Made by a program: the position numbers and the translations under genes. From positions 1 to 64,000 of the forward strand of contig WSUB01000140.1 of NCBI GenBank assembly GCA_019633425.1: a stretch of 64,000 nucleotides of DNA, read 5' to 3'. Shown in pieces: positions 33,980-51,620 of this stretch (position 1 is its first letter; each line of letters starts with the position of its first letter). Origin of the DNA: Tulasnella sp. 424 (taxonomy: Eukaryota > Basidiomycota > Agaricomycetes > Cantharellales > Tulasnellaceae). The notes below the pieces were generated by a model, which was not told the origin of the DNA, made no database searches, and was given only the letters and a program-made list of their open reading frames with translations.

Positions 33980-34475
33980 TCAAGCCTTCATAGCTCTTTT
34001 GTTCAACGCCTTGTCCATCACTTCCTCCGGCGTCATCGTCTTCTTCTTTTTCTTCTCCTTGACCTCGCTCCATCCATCATCCTTCTCCTCTTCCACAACC
34101 TTGTCCTCCTCAGCCTCCTCGAGTTCGTCAGCGCCCTCCATGAACAACTTCAGCATGTTACCCGAGAACCCAGAGAGAATCGCCACGCCGGGCGTGTCCT
34201 TCGTAACCGGCTTGGCGCCAGAAACGCCTTGCAAGTTCCAGTACGCGACCTCGGGGACTTCGTATCCAGCTTCTCCGAGCGCGCGAACAATTTGCTCGTG
34301 GTTCGTTTCCCAGTTGTCGCCTTGAGAAGCCTCGTCGAATTGCATATCGCTGAACACGAACAACTTCTTGATCATCTCTTCTTTTGGAACCCAAGGGGTT
34401 GGTGGTGCGAAGGTCTCGTCGCGGAACAAGATGGTCCTCTTGGCGCAATTCGCACGGGAACTCTGAGCGGCTTCA
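33980..34475 (-). pseudogene. DUF2828 C-terminal fragment
   Basis: The last ~135 residues of the DUF2828 protein (KKLFVFSDMQFDEASQGDNW to KTMTPEEVMDKALNK) are preserved nearly unchanged. From ~34395 upstream the sequence is unrelated to the full gene (NCAKRTILFRDETFAPP). It has no vWA domain and no proper start, so it is a truncated duplicate lying between MYND copies 2 and 3. Confidence 0.8.
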
Positions 34476-34707
34476 GCGCAGCTCCGTGGGGCGGCCTCGT
34501 TTTAACTCCCCATAATCGATTGCAAAACTCTATTCTCATATGGTTGTCTACTCGTATTTGGGATGGATAAATATCTCTAACCTCTTCGGACCAAGAAAGA
34601 TGACTTCGTCACTTGGATTATTCTCGCCTCATTTGTACCGGCCTTATAAGAAGGAAAAGTCAGGAGCCACAATTACCTAGTTCTGGGCACAGGACCCTAC
34701 CTGCGAG

Positions 34708-36604
34708 TCATACTACCTTGGAGGGTGACTCTCCAAGATCAACGCACGTTGACCGATGGCGTCCCTCTTTCCAGTCCCTGATTGGATAGTATGTTTCAAA
34801 AATGGAAAAACTACAACGAATCTGGCACCATTCCGGACTCACGCTTTTTGACATGCTGGGCTGCAGTAATATACCTGTTTGGAACATATCGGAAGCCATT
34901 CAGAGTACTCAAATCCAGTTGACTCACCGAACGGCAGACGGAGCATCGGAGTGGGGTGTCCAGCCGCCCCATGATGTTTTCCCCAAAAAGCGGACATTTG
35001 AGATTTGCGCAAGCAATCTCGGCACCCCCAAGGTCTTCGGTTCGAATGGCCGCCCTCATCTCTGTCTCCTCCATGCCGAGATCTTCCCCAAAGCGTTCCC
35101 ACACAGGAATGGTGAGAATAGTCTCTTTCTGGGCATTGCGAAAAGTGAGCGGGCCTCGATATGAAGAGATCTTCCGCAAAGCCTTCATCACGTGCAACCA
35201 CGCTGGAACCACGTAATTGATCCGCAAGTCGTCGTCGCATAACCGCAAAACCACGTCGATGAATCCTTCTATCGACCTGGCTAAATATATTTTCAGTAAC
35301 CAGTATTAGTTCGGGCATGATTGGCGGCCTGACTTACCGCGTGCAAAGCAACCATACTTTTCTCCCCCAGCGAGTATCATCCCAAAGGCGAAAAAGATAT
35401 CATGGTTGACAATCAAGTCCCGTAGGATACTCTGGGCCAGATGTTCATCTTCCAGCTCTGCCCTTACAACGTATCTGAAATGAGAGGGTCAGGTCGAATA
35501 GGTTGTGCCTGATGATACGTGCTTACTCCACGATGTCGCACAAAAAGGAAACGGCACTCAGACCGGAAGGCCCCAACTCCATGATGTCATCTTTTGGCCT
35601 ATTTGGTTGGAACTTCCAGAAGCGATTCATCATATGAACGTGGATTCGGCCATCGAGAATGAACGGAAGCCGAATGCTAGCGTCTGCCCAGAGGTGGATC
35701 ATCACAGCCGACATTCCGGTCAGGATGCCACCCGTTTTGGAATCCCGATACGCTGGATCCTGTAAAATGAACAGGAAGCAATCGATAATTCGCCGAACAC
35801 CATACTCGGAAACAGTAAGCGCCGAGACGTCGTTCAGAGAGCCGAAGTTGTCGGCAAGTATAGCAACGATGATTACCGCCTTTTGAACCAGAGAAGCATC
35901 GGGCCCGGGCTTTCCTGCAGAGTGAGCCCGATCAAAGAGACAGGTAAAAGCTCCGTGCAGTAGGAGGTCTCGACTAGGTTCGATACTGTCCAAGCTATCA
36001 AAAAAGACAGTGTTTAGTGATATGTGGGCGGGAGGATCGAATTTAAGAGACGTACAACGGGTAGTCCCACCGAAGTCTCTCCATGACGGTCGATATGATG
36101 CATACCATGAACTCCCGAGCCAGAGCTAAATTGCCGGGTTTCTCGAACTTGTATTTTTCCAGTCGGACAAGGGTCTGGTTTATTGTCATGACCTTTTCTC
36201 GGAGGTTCTTCTCCAGGGGGTTCTTCTTGTTCCAACTCGCCTTAGTGTTCCTGACAATATAATGAAGAGCTTGTAATGACGATATGTGAAGGTGAACCTC
36301 TCCATCCTATGATGAAGATGTTCATAATGCGAAGAAAAATAGTCCGGGTGACCTGTGCTTGACTTACGTCGATTGGGCCACCATCCTCGCCCTGAGTAAC
36401 GATGTCCAGCAGTACCTCCCCGAGTCCAGAAGATCTTATATCAATCCATACACGATCCGTAGCAGGTGGAACCGGCTCGGGAGATAGGTTTAAGTACCAT
36501 GTCTCTTTATTGATGGCTTCGCCCTTGAGGTATGGCGTTCTGGCGTGCCGAATAGCGTCAACGAGGGCGTGAGCAGGTTTTGTTTGGCGGGGAATGAAGG
36601 ACAT
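34708..36604 (-). CDS. MYND zinc-finger protein, tandem copy 3
   Basis: Start MSFIPRQTKPAHALVDAI (36604), stop at 34708-34710. Same exon series as copy 2, with finger exons CANLKCPLFG, LRCSVCRSV, YYCSPACQKA and, after a GTGAGT intron, DWKEGRHRSTC. Helical repeats include LVQKAVIIVAILADNFGSLN and MSAVMIHLWADASIR. No disabling change was seen. The intact DUF2828 gene lies immediately upstream on the same strand, with ~226 bp between them. Confidence 0.78.
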
Positions 36605-36830
36605 GCTTCGAAAGATTATGATTAAAGAAGAAAGAGTGATGTCCAGCTATCTCGAATGCAGTTGGGGGCTAATTCCACGAATTTGCGGGATCAATTGGAA
36701 AGTGTCCGGAACCTTTCGATGTGGCGCAGCTCGCACGATCGACGCCCCAATCAAACGCAGCTTCCACTAGCGACGTATACAGATTTCAATGCATAAAAGT
36801 ACACCATTTACATTAAACACGTACATGACT

Positions 36831-39353
36831 TCAATCTAACACTTTCAAGCCTTCATAGCTCTTTTTGTTCAACGCCTTGTCCATGACTTCCTCCGGCGTC
36901 ATCGTCTTCTTCTCCTTCTTCTCCTTGACCTCGCTCCATCCATCCTCCTTCTCCTCTTCCACCACCTTGTCCTCCTCAGCCTCCTCGAGTTCGTCGGCGC
37001 CCTCCATGAATAACTTCAGCATGTTACCCGAGAACCCAGAGAGCATCGCCACGCCAGGCGTGTCCTTCGTGACCGGCTTGGCGCCAGAAACGCCTTGCAA
37101 GTTCCAGTACACGACCTCGGGGACTTCGTATCCAGCCTCCCCAAACGCGCGAACGATCTGCTCGTGGTTCGTTTCCCAGTTGGAGCCTTGAGAAGCCTCG
37201 TCGAATTGCATGTCGCTGAACACGAACAACTTCTTGACCATCGCTTCTTTTGGAACCTTGTGCTTGATCGCGGTCGGGAGGATGAGTTTCATGAAGACCG
37301 CATTGAAATCGGTGTTCATGCCCCAGTTGCTATTTCCCATCTCCCGCACCAACTCGACGAAAGAAGCGGTCGTGGACAGCGTGACGACCTCGGGACTCTT
37401 CGAGAAAGTGATGAACGAGTTGGAGAACGGCGGGCTGGCGAGTTGCGAGACGAGAAGCGAGAGCGCCACAGCCGGGAAGATAGGCGAAACATGACTGGTT
37501 TGTTTCAAACCGGCCTTTGCGCCTTTCCCCACGTGCAGGCTGCCCATCGACCCCGAGACGTCACAAACGGCGAGGCAGTTGGTCAGATTGCCCTCTTCTC
37601 TCAGTCTCTCGACGAGCGTGTTCCATTGGGCAGAAACGATTTGCATGTTCGTCTCGGCCAACTTGGCTTCTATAGGGTCTTTCTCGCCGCCAGCCCCGGA
37701 AACCCGAAGAGCTTCGTAGACGAGCTCATGGGGAAGTAAAGTGGCGCCCGAGATGGTCTTTTTGCCAGACGCTACGGCCTTGAGGTAGGATATGAGTCGT
37801 GTTTCGTCGTGCTTGAAGAAAAGCTCCTTGTTGCGAGCGAAGGAGAGGGAAGGCACGTGCGAGTACACGATCTATGCGGTGTCGAAAGGTGTCAGAGAAC
37901 GTCCGTATTTTGAATCACGCTGCGTAACAGACCTTATTCCATTCTTCTGCTGACATCTTCCCCTCGACAACGTCTTCGTATCTCCTTAGCGGACTCAACA
38001 CCCACCGCCTCCAGAATCCTCGCAGGAGCAGCGCGTCCTCCTCCGTTATCTCCGCATCCACCCTCAGCTGCTTGTTCAGGCCGTCCAGCGCGCCATTGGC
38101 ATACATTGCGAGTGCGATGCCAGTTGAGATGTTGGTCCGCCTGTCGTGAGAGCATTGAAGAGTCGGCGCCCACTTGGCGGCCATCGTCAACGTCCACTTG
38201 AGACGCATCTTCTCCTCCTTTGACTCGGTTTTAGCGATCTCACGGAGGGTTTTGAGGTCGGCTTCCAATGAGGAGGCGAAGATCCGAGAGACACTGATGT
38301 AGAGAGCTTTAAACGCAGGGTCGGTCTTGAGCTTGGTCGCGAGCTGCTTTTGATCTTCTGACGCCTGCTTCGCCCGCGCGTACGTGGCAGTCTGCGACGC
38401 GTTGCGCTGAGTTTCTGCAACCTTTTCCGCGGTCTCCTTGGCATACGCTTCCTTCCCTCCTTCGGCTTTCCGCTTCTCCGCCTTGGTCGATTGCCTCGCT
38501 TTACGTCGACGATTGGCCTCAGTACCGTTACGTTTAGTATTAAACGGTCGAGGATGTTCGAGAGCGGTGAAAGGGAGGTCCGGAGAGGTGAGTTGATTCA
38601 AGTATGCGAGAAGGAGGATGTTGAGGAGGTCCTTGTAGTACCCGTGAGAGAGACCGGCAGGCTTTAAGGCTTCCTTCTCTGGAGAGTCGGAATCTACAGC
38701 CGTCCATTCGGACTCGTCATCCATCTTATCCGAGTCCTTTTTGTTAGGGTCCTCTTTCTTGGGTTTAGCCTTGCGCTCGATAACCTGGTCGACGAGAAGC
38801 TGGAGGTTGCCGATGGCGGTCTTGGGGTGATTGGAGTAGAGCCAACCAAAGGCTCTGTAAAAGTTCATCTTCGATCCTTTGCCTGTAATAGGGCACGGGA
38901 GGGGTAAGGTCTCAGGTAGGTACATGGAGCGACGAACGAACCATCATGGATTGAACGCAAATTCCAAATCACCCTGACCGTCTTTTCAGGGCTCTCTGCC
39001 CAGCTCTCCCTGAGAAGCCTATGGACATCGGCACCAGGGGTGTTACCATCGATAGTGGAGAACGCGTCCAAGACGGGGTTGAGGGTTGAGGCGAACGCGG
39101 GTGCGTTGTTCCAAGTACGAGCCTTGTTGCCTTCCTCTTTCAAGGCGGCCATAAACGCGTTTCCGGATTCATTTGGGAGGGGTTTGCTGTCGGCTGGCTT
39201 TGGCGTGCGTGGGAGGGGTTGGCCCAAGATTTTATCTAGATAGTCGGGAGCAAAGAGCTCTGGAATGTGAGGGATGGTGACTCGTTGACATGAATCGTTT
39301 GGGGAGGATTTGGAAGTATTCGTGGTGGGGCTTTTGAAGGGATCGGATGACAT
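36831..39353 (-). CDS. DUF2828 (vWA-like) protein, intact copy
   Basis: Three exons (38942-39353, 37933-38882, 36831-37871) give 800 aa. The N-terminal half is helical and resembles the TROVE-like part of DUF2828 proteins (MNFYRAFGWLYSNHPKTAIG, SLSHGYYKDLLNILLLAYL). A Lys/Glu/Ala-rich charged segment sits at ~aa 290-350. The C-terminal half is a von Willebrand A-like domain with the metal site NCLAVCDVSGSMGS (DxSGS) and KKLFVFSDMQFDEA. An acidic tail follows. DUF2828 proteins are widespread in fungi and plants, possibly RNA-binding by analogy with Ro60; function is unproven. It is the template of at least three truncated copies in the window. Confidence 0.85.
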
Positions 39354-39841
39354 GGAATGTTGAGATTGTCGGGGAGGAGTAGGGAGTTGAGGATATTTGA
39401 AGAGGGTGATGGGCTGGAGTGAGTCGAGTTACGGGTGGTTCGGATCACTTTAGTACGTCACATGGATCGGAGCCGCGGCACGGGTCATGTCGGTGAAAAG
39501 GCAATGCCTATATCACATCGGAGGCATCATACGATGGATAGTTGCATCGATTGGAGTGTACCGGACGGTGATCATTTCCCAGATAGTGATCATAAGCGCT
39601 TTTTCGGCGGTCTAATAATTAGCCCGGACCTCCTTCTCCCATCTCAGCAACTTATCTGAGAAATGATTGTACAGGGACTGGATCTTCATTGTAAAATACC
39701 ATACGACTTGCTTGATGGATTGTTTGGTGCTTGAAAGGAGATTTGAGGTTGGAACACCCGAATTTGGAAAACGGACTGAACAGCACCGCCACAGGAAACC
39801 CCGTTATGTCCGACGTCACGTGTCACTCCCTGACGCGTAGC
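39354..39841. other. DUF2828 upstream region, duplicated at 54721-55045
   Basis: No gene. Words such as GGTGATCAT...GATCATAAG, GACTGTACAG/GATTGTACAG and CCCCGTTATGTCCG recur in order at 54721-55045, upstream of the DUF2828 pseudogene, so this spacer was duplicated with the gene. Confidence 0.6.
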
Positions 39842-40323
39842 ACAGACAGGGATCCTACAATAAAACGTGCCGCACCAACCGGCTCCTAATGACCGAACTC
39901 CTCGGCACCCGAAAGGCCATCGCAGCGGTTGCAGAGTTCATTCAAGAGACCGGGGCGTTCACTAAAACAGGAAGGGAAGCCCGTAAACGGGCACTCGAAG
40001 AAGACGCCACCGCCTGGCCGATGCCGACGGTAAGAGTCTTACCTTAGGATTTTCTCTCTTATTTTCCATTACTACCACAACACCACCCGAATAATCACCT
40101 CTCACGATACTTTCTACCTGTTTCCTTTCTCCTGACTGTGGACCTGGATGCACATCACTTCGATATGGAGATACTAATCTCCACTCTTGATTGTAACCAA
40201 CCGATGTTCTCATTCTCTTCACTTCCTCTGGTAGATACCAGTTGTAAGCGGGGTATCTGGGGTACCGTTCCCCCCGCCGCACCTTGACGTCCCACGGCAG
40301 TCTGCTCGCGCGTAATAAATTTA
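39842..40323. mobile_element. 482-bp insertion with 13-bp target duplication
   Basis: CCTGACGCGTAGC occurs at 39829-39841 and again at 40324-40336. The paralogous spacer before the fourth xylanase gene (around 55020-55052) passes from CACGTGT to GTTCAAACGA with no insert, so it represents the empty site. Inside, a short plus-strand frame from ~39889 (EFIQETGAFTKTGREARKR) has protein-like composition, but no family was firmly recognised. The long direct repeat would fit a truncated non-LTR retrotransposon copy or a template-directed insertion. Confidence 0.55.
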
Positions 40324-40336
40324 GCCTGACGCGTAG

Positions 40337-41728
40337 CCGAGACGTTCAAACGATTCCTGTCCGCCTACTTGGATTCCTGCCCAATTACGTGAGACTCGTC
40401 TAAATCTGGTCAGTGTTACTAATACGCTGACTCGAGCATGAATGCCATCCACTTTCAGTCAACGGTTCGCCACGTTGAGCGGACGAAAACCCCTACATGG
40501 CAGGATGTGGGCCCATCCAGGTACCAAAAACGTCGAACCTTGAAGAGAACGATAAGAAGAATCCTCTGAATAATGTAAGAATCGGTTTTTATAGACCAAA
40601 ATTCGCATTATCATCGGGATTTCGCGTTAAAGGGGGCCGATTGATCAAGGAGGGAGACCTTGAGGAATTCCCAGTTCTCCTAATTCCCGCGTCTAATACC
40701 GCGGATGTCTCACTCTAACTCGTTACTAAGACTCTGCGTAAGGGGACTTATCGTGCCCAGTGTACGAGGTTGTCCGCTAAATTTAGACCATCTAACTCCA
40801 GCCCTTTGCCGACACATCAAAGAGAAGCTTTGTCTACCGTGACTATTACAGGGCTATTTTCATGTTAAAAATCTGCAGTAAGTGCGTACCCTGGATAACT
40901 TGCCGCAGCCAACTTGGTTTTAAAGATCAGTCGATGCCAGCTCCCATAAAAAAAGGTCTAAAACCGTATCTCTAATAGACGGCCCACTGCAAATTTATAC
41001 CTGACAAATGGGCGCGGAGCCCGTGTAATACTCGGGATCAATCTCCCGGCTGGATTTTTGGCGAGAGGCCGCATCCGGTTGGAACCCTCTTTCCTGTCAA
41101 CGAAACGTCAAACGCAACCTTGAGAAGTCGGAGCATAAACGGGCATGTGACAACACTCCATTGGGGTTACCCCTCCGAAATGCGAGCTCTACGCTCAAAC
41201 CGTGCCGAAAAACGAGAGATTGAGGGACATCAGTGCTCTCAATGTTCCCACTCGCAGCTTCTACTTGCCCTCTTCAAGAGCTTAGTTCGTAGGGTCGCTC
41301 ACATGTTCGCGCCACCGAGAAAATTCGAAGGCGGACTAATAACAGTACTGGTGCATATCTATTCACACGTGACCGTCGATCGTCCCCCCATGGGTCGATC
41401 TGCCAAGTTACCGCAATAACCCCGAGTCATCCACAACATCGGTTACAGTTTCTCCCCGAGGCCGAACGCGTTTTGAATGTACAAAGGGGAATGCGAACTG
41501 GGTTCTTCGCCAAAGAAGCCAGAGAACCGCGGGAATGTTGTCTCGTTTCCATCCCCGGGCGGACAATAACTGTAATTCCTACTGGTCCCAACTTTAGGCT
41601 TGACGCACTCCAGCTTCTGCCCAGCGGGCGTCGATCAGGTAGGATATAAAAACTCTCAAATGCTTGGCGGACTTGGTCATTGCATTACACAACCCACCCT
41701 TAGCCTTGACTGACCATCTCCCTTGAAC
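40337..41728 (+). promoter_or_regulatory. Conserved ~1.35-kb upstream region of GH10 copy 1
   Basis: Aligned by eye with 48362-49802 and, more weakly, 55046-56447, upstream of GH10 copies 3 and 4. Shared landmarks: TTCAAACGATTCCTGTCC, ACTTTCAGTCAACGGTTCGCC, GCATAAACGG, and near the gene GGATATAAAAACTCTCAAATG. A TATA box lies at 41645-41652, ~85 bp before the ATG. No coding sequence is evident across the stretch. Confidence 0.55.
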
Positions 41729-43550
<1,822 letters not shown>

Positions 43551-43701
43551 TCTGCCTACGGCACCTCTCTCTGTTATTTCATGGCATCTGCGGTACCAGC
43601 TCGCCAGATTACGTACTCAGCGTGAATACATACGGCGTACATACACTGCGGACGCGAGTGACCGTCCGGAAGAGCGTTTCAGAACAACCACTTTGCATAG
43701 G

Positions 43702-43783
43702 TTCCTAGCGCACCGGTCAAAACCCACTGGTCCTTGACTCCAAGTACCAGCCAAGGCTGCGTATACCGCCATCCTCAACGCCC
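43702..43783 (+). pseudogene. Stranded GH10 last-exon remnant behind copy 1
   Basis: TCCTAGCGCACCGGTCAAAACCC and the following ~60 bp match the final exon of GH10 copy 4 ([22 protein letters not shown]), but with a nonsense change and a lost base. It lies ~150 bp beyond the stop of copy 1. Confidence 0.7.
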
Positions 43784-44478
43784 ACCGCAGCCAGGCTACC
43801 ACGTAAGAACGCACGGTGTGCTGCCTTGTGCATCCAAGAATGCACTATGACTATCGTTCGGTACCGTGTTTTGCGTATTCGAGATAATCCGAAAGTATCG
43901 GGGACGCAAAATCTACAACGAGCCGCGTCGCTTCGACCAAGGACACTCGTGGATAACTGTGCGCACCTCGGCGGCTGCTGTAGATAGCCGACTCGAAGCT
44001 AATCCAACGCTTCACCAGTATTTAAAAGGGATCTACTTATGCCGACGTCGGTAACGTCTCGCTAATATGTGCAAATTCATTCGGATAGTGTCGCAGCTAA
44101 CTAATCTCATCATTCTCACGCCGACGCGGGTAACATCCTATCACATGATTTCAGCGATCTCAGTGATCTTTGGATCGACGACTTCGGGGATTGATACATA
44201 ATCCATACAACGCGATACAGCGTAAACCAACGTCTTGAAGTACTCCCTATCATGAAGCCTCGACTCGGTGAAGTTCCATTGATGAGTTCTGCCGATGCGT
44301 CAGTAACAGAGCTGGAAGATTAATTTTCTATTTTTACCTCAAACGCGCGGCAAGGTGTCTTCTAGAAATTCAGCCAGCTTCGGTAATGGCTGGCGAGCCC
44401 GATATAGCTATCGTGGAATTGTTGAATGTCGGATATACCGGCATCGAGCTTCCCACTACTGCTGAGAGTCCTCATAAA

Positions 44479-44775
44479 TGGATCTGCCAGTCTTGGCGGC
44501 TGCCAAAAAGAAGTACCGCAGGGAGAAGTTGCCTCCAAACGGCCCTGAGGTCGAGAAGCCCAAATGGATTGCTCGTGATCGGGTACCTGAGTGGTAGGTC
44601 GGAGGTATTGCTAAGTCTTCCCCAAGGGGGAACCTGCAGGCAGTGATCTCTCTCAAGCCGAAGGCCGAGTATTTGGCGAGCAAAGCACGGCGCACAGGGA
44701 ACGTAAGGCCAGCGTGGGTCATCGCGACGAAGGGAAAGACAATTGAGGCCACTCTCTTGATTAAAGTATCTTGAT
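44479..44775 (+). pseudogene. Possible gene relic
   Basis: A plus-strand frame starting MDLPVLAAAKKKYRREKLPP at 44479 continues, after one stop and a frame change, as AVISLKPKAEYLASKARRTG and NVRPAWVIATKGKTIEATL. The composition is clearly protein-like and basic, reminiscent of a small nucleic-acid or ribosome-associated protein, but I do not recognise the family. The interruption suggests a relic or an unannotated intron. Confidence 0.35.
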
Positions 44776-44806
44776 CAATGCCGAAGCTGATATGTAAGAG
44801 TGTTCA

Positions 44807-45319
44807 TCAGAAATATCTCCGGCGGGAAGATGAATTGTAATTTTCTGGGGTTGATCGGTAGAAAAATAGCTTAACGAGGTGCTGGAAGTCACAGAACGCG
44901 AGGCGTAACTCTAGCTGGAGTCTAGCAAATGCCTTAAACGAGTCGCGAAGCTTTGAGATACTCTGTCCATATCGATGCGTCATCCGTAGCTCACCACAGA
45001 TTGATGCTTCAGGGCACGATAACGCAACCACGTACGGGTTGCATCCAATGACCGGCATTAGATCCCTCTCCCCTATTTCAATGTTTGAAGGCGTGAAATA
45101 ACCCAAAAGTGTCGGAGCCACATCTTCGGCAATGAAAACCTGAGGTTCAGTCGTGGCTTCCGTGGAAAACCAGGGGTCGGCTGCTGCACATTGGCTATCG
45201 GGTCGGAACGGGTCCAGCCCATCCCAAAATTGACAAAGAGATGCTCGGACGCCAATATCGACACGTTCTCGCTGCTTAAACTCTTTTGGGTGGTGCTGGA
45301 TGGTAAGGAGAAAGAACAC
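44807..45319 (-). CDS. Hypothetical protein
   Basis: A 170-aa frame in the spacer between GH10 copies 1 and 2, with ordinary composition (e.g. DVAPTLLGYFTPSNIEIGER, SKLRDSFKAFARLQLELRLA). No family recognised. It could be a terminal exon of a gene whose 5' exons lie towards 45600, or a decayed fragment. Confidence 0.35.
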   Translation of the reverse strand: MFFLLTIQHHPKEFKQRERVDIGVRASLCQFWDGLDPFRPDSQCAAADPWFSTEATTEPQVFIAEDVAPTLLGYFTPSNIEIGERDLMPVIGCNPYVVALSCPEASICGELRMTHRYGQSISKLRDSFKAFARLQLELRLAFCDFQHLVKLFFYRSTPENYNSSSRRRYF

Positions 45320-45925
45320 ACTTCATTCCCCTGTTCTGAGAATCGGCACGCGGCCGCACTGTTATATCTTGCGCAGGTTTCGACATGTACACTGGGGACG
45401 GACATGTTCCATCACGCATCAGGGTACACGCACAAAGCAGTTAGGTTCAATCGGTCGTATCTTAACTGCTGGTTGTTGGAGGTAGGGATGTTTGGAATAT
45501 CACGACTGGGTGGCACGCGACCACCGTTCCTCCACCGCCAAAGAAACCCACGATTACGAATAATCTCTCGCTCAAACGCATCAGAGACGCAATATTAGCC
45601 CATCTCTCTCATCCGCCCCGCTTCAAGCCACTATGATGAACTTGTCGGCATGCTACTAGATCGTAATTACTGAGAGCAGCATTCGATATATAACCATTCG
45701 GGGGATCTACTATTCCACAGTGATCTAAAGTATATGTAAAAGGACTATTCACCTCACAGAGTAGTAGAGCACGGTGACCTGCGAAGTGATTGCTCCGAAA
45801 TGCTCTCCAGTAAGGTCACTCGCGTGCGCAATGTATCTATGCCGTTTATATTCACGCTAAGTATGTAATTGGCAAGCCGACATAGCGGAAGCCATGAAAT
45901 AACAGAGAGAAATGCTGTAGGCAGG

Positions 45926-47751
<1,826 letters not shown>

Positions 47752-48083
47752 TTCTCTATGGTATTCAACTGAGAGAACTGATGATGCGAATGAGGATGGA
47801 CGTCCTGCCAAGACGACGATCATTTTAAACGGTGTCCTCGAGCTGGGCAAAACCGGCTTGGTCGGTGCTCATCCAAAGTAGGAGTCATTTTCCGGATGAG
47901 ACATTGTCAGCAGACCTTACAGAAAGCAGTGCTGTACTGTGCGAGAGGGCGACTTTAAGAACTTCTGTCAAATCGCGGATTTGCCGGAGGTCGGACGTAT
48001 TTCCAGATTCAGAACCTCCGTTGACGTGTTAGATGCCGCAGCAAGTCCTTAGCGCCGGAATCATGGCTTCGATTGAACTGTTC

Positions 48084-48367
48084 CAGCTGTTTGCAAAACT
48101 CGAGAGACAGTGACACCTTCGCGCACTCACACACAGCTTCCCAGGCCCGACGCTCAGGCACAGAGTAATGTCCGCTACTCCTCCCCCCACCTCGCCCAGC
48201 TTGATCCTCTCGGCTCACCATCGTCCACCACACAATGACGGGCTCTCCATCTCCCGAAACCAAAAAGTGCGGGCCATCTTGGACGGGGGTGAGGGGAAGT
48301 GTGGCGCACCGCGCCTTTGTACCTGAGGCTGTGCGCGAGGGTGTCCCTCGAGTTTTGCAAACAGCTG
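48084..48367. mobile_element. 284-bp inverted-repeat (MITE-like) element
   Basis: The left end CAGCTGTTTGCAAAACTCGA at 48084 is the reverse complement of the right end at 48347-48367. The inverted match continues for ~35 bp (to CTCGCGCAC) with one small gap. The interior has no gene. A target duplication is not clear. Its right end coincides with the point where homology to the GH10 copy 1 upstream region begins. Confidence 0.6.
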
Positions 48368-49802
48368 TCAAACGATTCCTGTCCACCGACTTGGATTCCT
48401 GCCCAAACACGTGAGACTCATCTAAATCTTGCCAGTGTTACTCATACACCGACTTGAGCATGAAAGCCATCCACTTTCAGTCAACGGTTCGCCACGTTGA
48501 GCGGACGAAAACCCCTACATGGCAGGATGTGAGCCCATTAAGGTACCAAAAACGTCAGACCTTGAAGGGAACAATTGGAAGGATCCTCTGAATAATACAA
48601 GACTCGGTTTTTATAGACCAGAATTCGCATTATCATCGGGCTTTCGACTGGTTTATTTTAAGCGTACGTGGTCAATTGATCAAGGAGGTAGACCTTGAGG
48701 ACTTCCCCCGGGCAGTTCTCCCAATTCCCGCGTCTAATGTCGCGAATGTCTCACTTTACCTCGTCTGCGCAACGGGAATTATCGTGCCTAGTGTACGAGG
48801 ACGTCCGCTAAATTTAGAACAGCTTCAGTTGCCGACACAGATTCATCAAAAGAGCCAAAAGAGGGCCAATTTGATATTTCAGACGTGTTAAAAGTCTGCA
48901 GTAATTCCGTACCCTTGGATAACTTGTCACGGCCAAGGCTTTAAATATCGACCGGTGCCAGTTCCCTTAGAAAAGGTCGGAATTAGCTTATCTCTACTAG
49001 ACAGTCCACTGAAGATTTATAATTAGAGAATGAGAGCAAAGCTCGGGTAACGTTCGCCATCAATCTCTCGGCTGAATTCCCGGCTAGCGGCCCGCCGGGG
49101 ATGGAACCTACTTCTGTGTCAACGAAACGTCAAACGCATCCCGAGAAGTCGGAGCATAAACGGACATGTGACAACACTAAATTTGGGTTACCATTCTGAA
49201 ATGCGAGCTCTACGCTCAAACCGTGCCGAAAAACGAGCTTACAGTCTGGAATGAGGGACGTCAGTGCTCTCAATGTTCCTACTCCGAGTCGCAACTTCTG
49301 CTTGCCCTCTTCAAGAACTTAGCTCGTAGGTTCGCTCAGATGTCGCTCCACCGAGAAAATTCCAAGGTGGACTAATGGTAGTCCTGTTGCAAATCCGTTC
49401 GCACGTGACCGTCGATTGCCCAGTTCAGGCTTGTGGGAAGGGATGCTCCTTAAGGAACGACCTGACAAGTTACTGTAGAACCCCCGAGTCGATAATCCTG
49501 AAGATCTCGTACCTCAACACCCATGTAATTGCTCCCGAGACTGAACGCGCTTTGATGTACACGTGAGAACACGCAGTGGGTTCTTCGCCGAAGAATCAAG
49601 AGAGCGGGGGAATGTTGTCTCGTTTCCATCCGGTGCCGCTCGCCGGCAAATAACTGTAATTCCTAGCTCTCCCAAATTTAGACTTCATGCACTCCAACTC
49701 ATGCCGAGCGGGTGTCGATCAGGTAGGATATAAAAACTCTCAAATGCTTGGCGGACTTGGTCATTGCATAACACAAGCCCTGACTGACCGCCTACTCTGA
49801 AC
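48368..49802 (+). promoter_or_regulatory. Conserved upstream region of GH10 copy 3
   Basis: Homologous to 40337-41728 nearly throughout, with small indels. A TATA box at 49729-49736 sits ~70 bp before the ATG. No coding frame is supported. Confidence 0.55.
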
Positions 49803-51620
<1,818 letters not shown>

